A stretch of 55,080 nucleotides of DNA from Chloroflexota bacterium. Its GTDB lineage: Bacteria > Chloroflexota > Anaerolineae > Anaerolineales > Villigracilaceae. The notes below the pieces were generated by a model. The model had not been told where the DNA came from, made no database searches, and saw only the letters and a program-made list of their open reading frames with translations. Where the stretch lies: NCBI GenBank assembly GCA_021796315.1, contig JAJYOH010000001.1, positions 1-55,080 on the forward strand. Direction: 5' to 3'. Made by a program: the position numbers and the translations under genes. Positions 7,697 to 14,193 of the stretch are shown here, in pieces (position 1 is the stretch's first letter; each line of letters begins with the position of its first letter).

Positions 7697-8077
7697 ATGA
7701 ATACAACTGTTAATTTTCCCCCGGAATTGTATCAAGCGACAGACAGCCTGATTCAGAACCTTCTCGCTTCCGAAGCATTTTTGACTTATCACCAATCCCT
7801 GGCAAAGATGAAAGCGGACTCGCAAGCAAGTGCCCTGCTGGATCGTCTTTCTACGCTTCAAAATGAGTTACGTCGCAAACAAAGCAGCAACAGCGTGACT
7901 CAGAAGGATATCGATGAACTACGCGATGTTCAGGCGCAAGTGCAGGTAAATGAGACCATTATGGATTATGCCCAATCTCAGCAGGATGCAGTTGGCTTTC
8001 TGCGCGAGATCAATCAGGAAATCAGCCAATTGCTGGGCATGGATTTTGCCGCATTGGCGAAACAGTCTACTTGTTAG
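7697..8077 (+). CDS. Second YlbF-family protein
   Basis: 126 aa from ATG 7697, four bases after the first YlbF gene. LYQATDSLIQNLLASEAFLTYHQSLAKM and the helical ALLDRLSTLQNELRRKQ, DIDELRDVQAQVQVNETIMDYAQSQQDAVGFLREINQEI segments are the family core; the C terminus carries a single Cys (QSTC). The two YlbF proteins could form a heteromer, as YlbF and YmcA do, an inference from adjacency. An in-frame upstream start exists inside the previous gene but is less likely. Confidence 0.8.
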   Translation: MNTTVNFPPELYQATDSLIQNLLASEAFLTYHQSLAKMKADSQASALLDRLSTLQNELRRKQSSNSVTQKDIDELRDVQAQVQVNETIMDYAQSQQDAVGFLREINQEISQLLGMDFAALAKQSTC

Positions 8078-8091
8078 CCAGGAGTTTTGGA

Positions 8092-8310
8092 ATGCCTTTC
8101 TACGATTATCGATGCAAAGATTGCGGTGAAACCTTTGAAGTTCGCGCTACCATCCAGGAAAAAGAAGCCGGATTGAAATCGGCCTGTCCGAAGTGTGGCA
8201 GCCTGGAAGTGCGCCAGTTGTTAACCCCCGTCTTGATGTTGCATGGTGGCAAGGAGACTTCCGGATCAGGTTGTTGCGGCCCCAATACTGGATCGGGGTG
8301 CTGTGGATGA
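8092..8310 (+). CDS. FmdB-type zinc-ribbon protein with duplicated GSGCCG tail
   Basis: 72 aa. An FmdB/CxxC regulatory-type zinc ribbon fills residues 1-40: MPFYDYRCKDCGETFE (C8, C11) and ACPKCGS (C32, C35). The tail ends SGSGCCGPNTGSGCCG, two copies of a CC motif (C61/C62, C70/C71) outside the ribbon. The same CCG ending occurs on the first YlbF protein of this operon, which hints at a shared thiol-binding task such as handling arsenite. CAGGAG lies upstream. Its stop overlaps the next start (ATGA). Confidence 0.8.
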   Translation: MPFYDYRCKDCGETFEVRATIQEKEAGLKSACPKCGSLEVRQLLTPVLMLHGGKETSGSGCCGPNTGSGCCG

Positions 8311-8609
8311 GCGCACCTATCATCGTGCAAATCATCGGCGCGCCAATTGCCTGCAAGGAAGGCATTAAGGATACCTGGCGCGAAATCGCAGTCTGGGCAG
8401 GCGGACATTTGCGTCAGCGCTTTGGGGAGGCCGTGCAGGTGCAATATTTTGATCTGTTCGACCCGGCTTGCCCATCCATACCAAAAGATGTGCAATTACC
8501 ACTGGTGTTGGTCAATAGTGAACTGTTGAGCAGTGGTGGAAAGATTTCTGTTCCATCTATTCGGAAATATTTGGAAGCTTCCGGGGTGAAGTTGATCCAA
8601 ACATCTTGA
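8307..8609 (+). CDS. Small thioredoxin-fold-like protein, last gene of the ars operon
   Basis: 100 aa, translationally coupled to the zinc-ribbon gene by ATGA. The order beta (IIVQIIGAPIAC), helix (EGIKDTWREIAVWAGGHLRQRFG), beta (VQVQYFDLFDP), cis-Pro-like strand (LPLVLVNSELLSSGGKIS) and final helix (SIRKYLEASGV) reads as a thioredoxin-like fold, close in style to YuzD/DUF1462 or ArsD. C16 and C55 are the only Cys, so a CxxC active site is absent. It may pass thiol-bound metalloid, which is speculation. No terminator was found directly after it. Confidence 0.65.
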   Translation: MSAPIIVQIIGAPIACKEGIKDTWREIAVWAGGHLRQRFGEAVQVQYFDLFDPACPSIPKDVQLPLVLVNSELLSSGGKISVPSIRKYLEASGVKLIQTS

Positions 8610-8702
8610 ATAATTTGAACAAATCAATAGCTGAATGCCGTCAGAAACAACATCCTATATCTGGAAATTAGAGGTAACCCATTAATTTCATCGCAGCAAG
8701 AA

Positions 8703-8731
8703 TTGGCCCCCCTTCTCTTAGGGGTTATAAT
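8703..8731 (+). promoter_or_regulatory. Promoter of the structured leader
   Basis: -35 TTGGCC (8703-8708), 17-base spacer, -10 TATAAT (8726-8731). Predicted start near 8738, giving a 300-base leader before the gene at 9038. Confidence 0.65.
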
Positions 8732-8773
8732 TTGCGAGCTTCCGTTCATGAATTTCATTTCGAGAGAGTAAGC

Positions 8774-8800
8774 ATGTACCTAACCTATCACTATACCTGA
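8774..8800 (+). CDS. Eight-residue leader peptide MYLTYHYT
   Basis: ATG-TAC-CTA-ACC-TAT-CAC-TAT-ACC-TGA, with a purine-rich GAGAGAG six to twelve bases upstream and inside the region closed by the first stem. Three of eight codons are Tyr. It could time ribosome position during attenuation, or be chance. Confidence 0.3.
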   Translation: MYLTYHYT

Positions 8801-8928
8801 TCGTTCTCACCGGATGCCGGTCGGCATCTTGGATTGAACTTACTCGCACCAGGTGGTGGTAGGGTTGCACCCTGATACAGTTTTTGCTGTCTCCGTTCAG
8901 CCTTTCCAGATCGTCCCCACGATCCAGA

Positions 8929-8958
8929 CCGCCCTCATGCGAGTGGCGGCTTTTGTTT
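8929..8958 (+). terminator. Intrinsic terminator at end of structured leader
   Basis: CCGCCCTC, ATGC loop, GAG-T-GGCGG with one bulged base, then CTTTTGTTTTC. It stands 80 bases before the next gene, as expected for attenuation. Confidence 0.7.
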
Positions 8959-9037
8959 TCTACTCGGCTGCGCCGACAATGAACGCTGGTTAAAAAAACA
9001 GTCGCAACAAAACGATCTAAAGGAGAAAGGACTCAAG

Positions 9038-9508
9038 ATGGATAAGGCAAAACTACAACCAATAGAATTAGAGGCAATAGAAAAGGCCAGGCTCAAAGCA
9101 GAAGACCTGTACCGGACGGGTCAATTCCTGTGTTCTGAGGCCGTCTTTCTGGTTGCCAATGAATACCTGGATCATCCCGTGCCGGATGAAATGGTGCGTT
9201 TGGCATCCGGTTTCCCGGTTGGAATGGGTCTGGCCGGCTGCGTCTGTGGGGCAGTCACAGGCGGAGTGATGGCTTTGGGAATAAAATACGGGCGCTCCAC
9301 GCCGGCGACTGAAACGCCTGGTATGTTTGCCGCCTCAAAAGAATTGCACGATCGGTTCAAGGCTCGCCGCAAGTGTGTCTGTTGCCGGGCCTTGATCCGT
9401 AAATTTGAATTTGGCTCGCCCGAACATTTGGAACAATGCATCACGATTACAGGCGAAGTGACTGCCGATGTGATTGAGCTTTTAATTAGAGATGATCTGG
9501 CTCAATAA
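9038..9508 (+). CDS. C_GCAxxG_C_C family redox protein
   Basis: 156 aa. The family signature is clear: QFLCSEAVF, GLAGCVCGAVTGGVMALG (GCxxGAxxGG type) and a C-terminal RRKCVCCRAL plus EQCITITGEV Cys set. Members are found in anaerobes and are thought to bind a metal or Fe-S centre near the membrane; the precise role is not established. AAGGAG precedes the ATG. It is followed after 11 bases by a DsrE-type gene and preceded by the structured leader, so expression may be attenuated. Confidence 0.85.
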   Translation: MDKAKLQPIELEAIEKARLKAEDLYRTGQFLCSEAVFLVANEYLDHPVPDEMVRLASGFPVGMGLAGCVCGAVTGGVMALGIKYGRSTPATETPGMFAASKELHDRFKARRKCVCCRALIRKFEFGSPEHLEQCITITGEVTADVIELLIRDDLAQ

Positions 9509-9519
9509 GGAAAAATCAT

Positions 9520-9861
9520 ATGGACTCACAAACCGTACTTCTTTTTACGCGTAATGGCCTGGGACAGGCCCCGAATGACTTGCAACAAGGTCTGGCCATG
9601 AAATTCCTTAGCCTCTTGGAGCAATCCGGGCAATTGCCAGCGAAGCTCCTTTTTTATACAGACGGGGTGAAATTGACCTGCAAGGGGTCGCCGGTGCTTG
9701 AGCAGTTACGAACGCTGGAAGCTAAAGGGGTTGAACTGGTGTTATGCAAAACCTGTCTGGACTATTTCCATCTGACCGATCAGGTGGAAGTGGGAATTAT
9801 TGGTGGGATGCCAGATATTATTGAATCCATGCAAAAAGCAGGCAAAGTAATCAGCTTGTAA
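9520..9861 (+). CDS. DsrE/YedF-like sulfurtransferase-family protein
   Basis: 113 aa. Opening TVLLFTRNGLGQAPNDLQQGLAMKFLSLLEQSGQLPAKLLFYTDGVKL is the DsrE fold. LVLCKTCLDYFHL contributes a CxxC near residue 83, like the C-terminal domain of YedF proteins annotated with selenium metabolism, but the N-terminal TusA-like domain of full YedF is absent. It likely carries sulfur or selenium as a persulfide or selenide on Cys. Ends just before a strong terminator. Confidence 0.82.
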   Translation: MDSQTVLLFTRNGLGQAPNDLQQGLAMKFLSLLEQSGQLPAKLLFYTDGVKLTCKGSPVLEQLRTLEAKGVELVLCKTCLDYFHLTDQVEVGIIGGMPDIIESMQKAGKVISL

Positions 9862-9869
9862 GGAAAAAA

Positions 9870-9896
9870 GGAGAACCCTTCGGGTTCTCCTTTTTT
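9870..9896 (+). terminator. Intrinsic terminator after DsrE gene
   Basis: Nine-base stem GGAGAACCC / GGGTTCTCC around a TTC loop, followed by six T. Confidence 0.92.
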
Positions 9897-9917
9897 ATTA
9901 TTTTTTTGTGATATTCC

Positions 9918-9946
9918 TTGACGATTTCGCCAGGTCAATGTAAAAT
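9918..9946 (+). promoter_or_regulatory. Promoter of the ICMT-ArsR-ATPase operon
   Basis: -35 TTGACG (9918-9923), 17-base spacer, -10 TAAAAT (9941-9946); start predicted near 9953, just before the palindrome. A second TATAAT at 9979-9984 lacks a good -35. Confidence 0.7.
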
Positions 9947-9958
9947 AACAAATACAAA

Positions 9959-9980
9959 TAGTTGAGCAATCATTCAACTA
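9959..9980. promoter_or_regulatory. ArsR-type operator
   Basis: TAGTTGA, eight-base spacer, TCAACTA. It begins a few bases after the predicted transcription start, suiting repression by the ArsR protein encoded at 10609-10929. Confidence 0.65.
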
Positions 9981-10000
9981 TAATCAAAGGAGAACTATCC

Positions 10001-10609
10001 ATGCTGGAAGCAATGTTTGTGATTGCGTTGTTTCTTTTGTATCTGCTGCTCTGGAAAATCAAACAATCTCGGCAAAAAAGCCTGACGGGTATCGACCCGC
10101 AGGTGATGCAAAAATCCACTTCCAATATCCAGCAATATATGGGGGCTTTTTCGAATGCCCTGACGGCCTATGCTGCCATTGTTATCCTGATCCACACTAC
10201 CAATTTTCAGTTGGGTTCCATGTTTAGCCGTTATGAGACTCTTTCAGTGTTATCGTTTGATGTGTTGGGCTTTGTGCTTGGACTGATTGGCTTGTCATTC
10301 TGCCTGTATGCGCAACTCAAGATGGGCGCATCCTGGCGGGTCGGCATTGATGAGAAAGTAAAGACACAATTGATCACCACCGGGTTGTATGGCCTGATCC
10401 GCAATCCAACTTACCTTGGCCTCTTTCTCCTGAATATTGGTGTCTGGCTAATTTGGCCAAGCTGGACAATTTTTCTATTGAACATCCTGTTCATACTATT
10501 CCTGGAAATCCAGGTCCGCTGTGAGGAAGATTATTTGTTATCAACCCACGGTGAACTGTATTGTGACTACAAAAACCGCACCAAGCGATACCTGCCGTTT
10601 GTCTACTAA
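10001..10609 (+). CDS. ICMT-like integral membrane methyltransferase
   Basis: 202 aa from ATG 10001, preceded by AAAGGAG. About five membrane segments. The family motif is GLYGLIRNPTYLGLFLLNIGVWL (about 124-146; RNPTYLG replaces RHPxYxG) and the ending EEDYLLSTHGELYCDYKNRTKRYLP is typical. It is the first gene of an operon with ArsR, a small Cys protein and a metal ATPase, and its stop overlaps the ArsR start by one base. The acceptor substrate is unknown. The His of RHP being Asn is a small departure from the other three copies. Confidence 0.82.
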   Translation: MLEAMFVIALFLLYLLLWKIKQSRQKSLTGIDPQVMQKSTSNIQQYMGAFSNALTAYAAIVILIHTTNFQLGSMFSRYETLSVLSFDVLGFVLGLIGLSFCLYAQLKMGASWRVGIDEKVKTQLITTGLYGLIRNPTYLGLFLLNIGVWLIWPSWTIFLLNILFILFLEIQVRCEEDYLLSTHGELYCDYKNRTKRYLPFVY

Positions 10610-10929
10610 TGGCTCGAACGGATAGCAGCATGACCCAGACCACTGTCACTTCCGAAAATGCCTTTGACCTTGCCAGCCTGTTCGCCGCGTTGAGCGACCC
10701 CACCCGCATTCTGATCATCGCGGCCTTGCTCGAAGGGGAAGTGGGCGTCGGCGATCTGGTGGAACGGCTTGGCCTGACCAAATCCGCCGTCTCCCATCAA
10801 CTGCGCGGGCTGCGTGATAAGCGCATCATCCGCACCCGCAAACAGGGACGCAACGTTTTCATTTGTCTGGATGATGAGCATGTCAGGGAACTGTTCCAGC
10901 GCGGTTTTGACCATGTGCTACATGGATAA
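10609..10929 (+). CDS. ArsR-family repressor of the metal-ATPase operon
   Basis: 106 aa. LFAALSDPTRILIIAALLEGEVGVGDLVERLGLTKSAVSHQLRGLRDKRIIRTRKQGRNVFICLDDEHVRELFQRGFDHVLHG is a complete SmtB/CzrA-type winged helix. Only one Cys is present, and the C-terminal helix carries D, H, E and H residues (LDDEHVRELF..GFDHVLHG) in the arrangement of the alpha-5 Zn/Co sites of SmtB/CzrA/NmtR, so Zn, Co or Ni is a more likely inducer than As or Cd. It overlaps both neighbours. Confidence 0.87.
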   Translation: MARTDSSMTQTTVTSENAFDLASLFAALSDPTRILIIAALLEGEVGVGDLVERLGLTKSAVSHQLRGLRDKRIIRTRKQGRNVFICLDDEHVRELFQRGFDHVLHG

Positions 10930-11191
10930 CAGGATGTACATGCTCCAGCGACTTATCCTGGCAATCTTATTGGTTTTGGTCGTGTTTGGCCTTGCCGGAC
11001 ATCTCCTCGCGCCTGCCGCTGGCATTCATCAGGCCGTCTCCGAAGCCACTTGTGCTTTTCATGTGGGCTGCCTCGCGCCGGTCTTCCCGGCCTCTGACGC
11101 GATCAAGCCGCGTGATTTGCCCATTCTCAGCCAGGGCGCTGCTCGCGCTCTGTGCATGACCACAAAAATCCCCCATCCTCCCACAGTTTAG
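10922..11191 (+). CDS. Small membrane-anchored Cys protein with HPP terminus
   Basis: 89 aa starting inside the ArsR gene. An N-terminal hydrophobic helix MLQRLILAILLVLVVFGLAGHLL is followed by a short extracytoplasmic part with ATCAFHVGCLAPVF and the ending TTKIPHPPTV. The GLAGHxL helix end, the paired Cys and the His/Arg-Pro-Pro terminus recur in the small proteins at 19377 and 22991. No known family is recognised with certainty; the layout is like DUF2946-type periplasmic proteins next to metal pumps. A metal-binding or redox role at the cell surface is inference. Confidence 0.6.
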   Translation: MDNRMYMLQRLILAILLVLVVFGLAGHLLAPAAGIHQAVSEATCAFHVGCLAPVFPASDAIKPRDLPILSQGAARALCMTTKIPHPPTV

Positions 11192-11301
11192 CCGTCAACG
11201 CGCTGGCCGCGTTGTCCTATTTTCCGCGAACCCATCCAATGGTTTGCGCCTGTTTCGTATTGCCATTATTACCCATGATTTATCTCAAAAGGACTGATTG
11301 T

Positions 11302-13650
11302 ATGGAAAAAACTATTGAACTTGAAATCCCCCTTCTGCTGCCCGGAGTGGAGGATGAAAAGGATGAATGCTTAACCCGTCTGGAAAGTTCGTTTCAAAAC
11401 CAAAAAGGCATCCTGCGCGCTCATCTTGAACGTGAGAAAATGCCCGTGGCCCTGTGCATGCACTACGATCCCAACCAGCTCAACATCGACCAGGTGCGCC
11501 GTATGGCAGAACGCGCCGGGGCTGGGATTGCCAATCGTTACCACCACCTTTCCACGCCCCTCGAAGGCATGGACTGCTCGGACTGTGTCACGGTCATCGA
11601 ACACAGCCTGGGGCGCATGGAAGGTGTGTTGGCTGTGAATGTCAATTACGCAGCCTCAAAGCTGCTCGTGGAATATGATAAACAAAAGATCGACCGCCCC
11701 GCCATCGAGAAGCGCGTCCGCTCATTGGGCTATGAAATCCCGGTGGAGGGCTTGCGCAGTTGGTACAAGGAAAACCGCGAGGTTCTTTTCAGCTTGATGG
11801 CGGGCCTGCTTGTGCTGGTTGGCTGGCTCGGGGAAACCTTTTTTGGTTTGCCCGCACTGGCTGCGACCGCTCTCTATATAACGGCTTACATCTTTGGCGG
11901 CTGGGATATTTCCCAACACGCCTGGCACGCCATCAGGGAAAGACACTTCGACACTGACCTGCTGATGGTCATGGCGGCCATCGGCGCGGCCTTCCTGGGC
12001 GAATTTGCCGAAGGCGCGCTGTTACTGTTCCTGTTCAGCCTCGGCCATGCCCTGGAGGAACGCGCCCTCGACCGCGCCCGCGCCGCCGTGCGCGCCCTGG
12101 CCGATCTGGCTCCCAAAACCGCGTTTGTTCGCCGCAACGGGAAAGAGCAGGAAGTCTCCGTTGAGTTACTCCAACTCGATGACCTGGTCATCGTCCGCCC
12201 CGGCGTGCGTATCCCGGTGGATGGCGTCATCCTGTCTGGGAATTCCGGTATAGACCAGGCCTCCGTCACCGGCGAGTCCCTGCCGGTGGATAAGGCCCCC
12301 GGTGACCCGGTCTTTGCCAGTACGGTCAATGGCGAAGGGGCTTTGGAAGTCAAAGTCACCCGGCTTGCCAAAGATTCCACCCTGGCGCGCGTTATGAAAA
12401 TGGTCGAGGAAGCCCAGGGGCAGAAATCGCCCACCCAGCAGACGGTGGAAAAGTTCGAGCGCATCTTTGTTCCCGGTGTCTTGATTCTCACTGCGCTGGT
12501 CATCATTGTTCCGCCGCTGTTCGGTTTTCCCTTCCGGGAATCTTTCCTGCGCGCCATGACCCTGCTCGTCGCTGCTTCCCCCTGCGCCCTGGCATTGGGC
12601 ACACCGGCTACCATTCTCGCAGGTGTGGCCCAGGCTGCCCGCAACGGCGTGCTGGTCAAGGGCGGCGCGCATCTCGAAAATCTCGGTCGTCTCAAGGCCA
12701 TTGCCTTCGATAAAACCGGCACAGTCACGCATGGCAAACCTGAATTAACCGACATTGTCGTTTTTCCGGACTCCGGGTGGAAAGAAGTGGATTTGTTGTC
12801 CCTCACAGCGGGGGCGGAATCGCGTTCCGCGCATCCCCTTGCCCAGGCCATTGTCCGCGCGGCGCAGACCCAGGGTGCGCCGGCTTCCGCTATGGAAACC
12901 GTGGAATCGCTGACAGGGCACGGTTTGCGCGCCGTCTTTCAGGGCAAAACCTTTTGGATCGGTAACCAGAAATTGATGGACGCCTCAGGCGTGACTCTTT
13001 CCGCTGATATGCTTCAAGAAGCCCAAGTGTTCCAACAGACGGGCAAATCCTTGATGTGGATTGCCGAAAACCAAACCGTCATCGGCCTGATTGCGCTGGC
13101 TGACACTCTGCGCCGCGAAGCCGCCCCGACGATGAAAGCCCTCAAACAAACTGGCGTGGCCCATATCATCATGCTGACCGGCGACAACACGCGCTCGGCC
13201 TCCGCGATTGCCAAAGAAATTGGCTTAACCGACTTCCGCGCCGATCTGCTGCCCGAGGACAAACTGACGGTCATTCGTGAACTGGTTCAGCAATATGGTC
13301 AGGTCGCCATGATCGGCGACGGCGTGAACGACGCACCTGCGCTGGCAAATGCGACAGTGGGGATTGCGATGGGTGGCGCGGGAACCGATGTCGCTCTCGA
13401 AACCGCAGATGTGGCCCTGATGGGCGATGACCTGTCTAAACTGCCCTTTGCAGTTGGCCTGGGGCGCGCCACCCGCGCGATCATCATGCAAAACCTGGTC
13501 ATCTCGCTCGGCGTGATCGCCTTTCTAGTCATCACATCGTTGACCGGTATCGTCAGCATCGGCATCGCTATTTTCTTCCATGAAGGCAGTACGTTGGTCG
13601 TAGTGGCAAATGCGTTGCGATTACTCGGATACAAATCACCCGGAGTGTAA
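11302..13650 (+). CDS. Heavy-metal P1B-type ATPase with SPC motif
   Basis: 782 aa from ATG 11302 (AAAAGG upstream). Residues 1-80 look like a degenerate HMA-like domain without CxxC; residues 84-150 are a second one with GMDCSDC (C92, C95). Then come membrane helices, the TGES actuator loop, SPCALALGTPAT in the translocation helix, DKTGTVTHG phosphorylation site, SAHPLA nucleotide-domain HP pair, MLTGDN and GDGVNDAPAL. SPC rather than CPC points to the P1B-4 group (CoaT/CtpD/PfeT; Co, Fe, Ni or related ions) rather than ZntA/CadA. This agrees with the SmtB/NmtR-like regulator in the same operon. Ion specificity remains inference. Confidence 0.92.
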   Translation: MEKTIELEIPLLLPGVEDEKDECLTRLESSFQNQKGILRAHLEREKMPVALCMHYDPNQLNIDQVRRMAERAGAGIANRYHHLSTPLEGMDCSDCVTVIEHSLGRMEGVLAVNVNYAASKLLVEYDKQKIDRPAIEKRVRSLGYEIPVEGLRSWYKENREVLFSLMAGLLVLVGWLGETFFGLPALAATALYITAYIFGGWDISQHAWHAIRERHFDTDLLMVMAAIGAAFLGEFAEGALLLFLFSLGHALEERALDRARAAVRALADLAPKTAFVRRNGKEQEVSVELLQLDDLVIVRPGVRIPVDGVILSGNSGIDQASVTGESLPVDKAPGDPVFASTVNGEGALEVKVTRLAKDSTLARVMKMVEEAQGQKSPTQQTVEKFERIFVPGVLILTALVIIVPPLFGFPFRESFLRAMTLLVAASPCALALGTPATILAGVAQAARNGVLVKGGAHLENLGRLKAIAFDKTGTVTHGKPELTDIVVFPDSGWKEVDLLSLTAGAESRSAHPLAQAIVRAAQTQGAPASAMETVESLTGHGLRAVFQGKTFWIGNQKLMDASGVTLSADMLQEAQVFQQTGKSLMWIAENQTVIGLIALADTLRREAAPTMKALKQTGVAHIIMLTGDNTRSASAIAKEIGLTDFRADLLPEDKLTVIRELVQQYGQVAMIGDGVNDAPALANATVGIAMGGAGTDVALETADVALMGDDLSKLPFAVGLGRATRAIIMQNLVISLGVIAFLVITSLTGIVSIGIAIFFHEGSTLVVVANALRLLGYKSPGV

Positions 13651-13653
13651 GTC

Positions 13654-14112
13654 ATGCAAGTGAAAATTTCCACACTGCTGCCTTGCGCCCCGGAGCGAGT
13701 CTGGCAGGAAGTCCAGACCTCCAGGCTCCTGCGTTACATCACCCGGCCGCTGGTTGTTTTTGATCCAATCTCTCCTGTTACCTTCCCGGAAAAATGGAGT
13801 GATGAACGCTATTGGGTGCGTATGAAACTGTTTGGTTTTTTCTCCATTGGCAAACAGTGGATTGTGATCCGGCGCACGGTGGTGCCGCAGGGATATGAAC
13901 TTCTGGATGACGGGCATGGCGATAAGATCACGCGCTGGCGACATCTCATCACCTTGCGCCCCACCTCGGATGGTTTCACACATTACACCGATACGGTTGA
14001 CATTAAGGCTGGTCTGTTGACTTTTGGCGTCTGGCTTTTTGCGAGTATTTTTTATCGCTACCGGCAAAGCCGCTGGCGCCGCCTCGTAGCAAGCAACTTT
14101 AACTATGATTAA
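13654..14112 (+). CDS. SRPBCC (START/polyketide-cyclase-like) domain protein
   Basis: 152 aa, three bases after the ATPase stop. MQVKISTLLPCAPERVWQEVQTSRLLRYITRPLVVF, the central ERYWVRMKLFGFFSIGKQWIVIRR and the final helix TFGVWLFASIFYRYRQSRWRRL fit the helix-grip fold that binds hydrophobic ligands. Placement at the end of a metal-pump operon is unexplained. The hydrophobic, Arg-rich C terminus could touch the membrane. Confidence 0.7.
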   Translation: MQVKISTLLPCAPERVWQEVQTSRLLRYITRPLVVFDPISPVTFPEKWSDERYWVRMKLFGFFSIGKQWIVIRRTVVPQGYELLDDGHGDKITRWRHLITLRPTSDGFTHYTDTVDIKAGLLTFGVWLFASIFYRYRQSRWRRLVASNFNYD

Positions 14113-14134
14113 TTCTGATCTGAGTATTCTTAGA

Positions 14135-14160
14135 GGGGCCGGGCAGGCCTGCCCAGCCCC
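14135..14160. other. GC-rich hairpin without T tract
   Basis: GGGGCCGGGCAGGCCTGCCCAGCCCC folds on itself (GGGCAG/CTGCCC core). It lies between the SRPBCC gene and the M23 gene; no T run follows, so it may only be a pause or RNA-end structure. Confidence 0.45.
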
Positions 14161-14193
14161 GCGACACAAGGTCCCCGGCCATATTCTATCCCT

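Larger units (their letters stand above)
8738..8958 (+). ncRNA. Candidate structured leader RNA or riboswitch-like attenuator
   Basis: Elements readable by eye: GAGTAAG (8766-8772) pairs with CTTACTC (8839-8845), enclosing a leader peptide and the hairpin GATGCC-GGTC-GGCATC; then GGGT-TGC-ACCC, ACAG-TTTTTG-CTGT, GATCGT-CCCC-ACGATC, and finally a terminator. GGTGGT (about 8852-8857) could pair with ACCGCC of the terminator as an antiterminator. I do not recognise it as a known riboswitch class. It may act in cis on the gene at 9038 or be a stand-alone RNA. Confidence 0.45.
8610..9037. other. 428-base gene-free stretch holding a structured leader
   Basis: No normal gene. It contains a promoter (8703-8731), an eight-codon leader peptide, a run of hairpins and an intrinsic terminator (8929-8958), all upstream of the C_GCAxxG_C_C gene. 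The last 80 bases hold only the ribosome site AGGAGAAAGG. Confidence 0.7.

Noticed and set aside
8738..8958. T-box riboswitch as explanation of the leader
   Set aside because: The conserved T-box sequence (TGGNACCGCG type) and an amino-acid-related downstream gene are both missing.
11886..12851. 321-codon open frame antisense to the P-type ATPase
   Set aside because: Composition rich in Arg/Ser/Pro typical of a shadow frame; the sense strand encodes every ATPase motif.
11302..13650. Naming the pump cadA or zntA
   Set aside because: Those have CPC in the translocation helix; this one has SPC, so a symbol would mislead.
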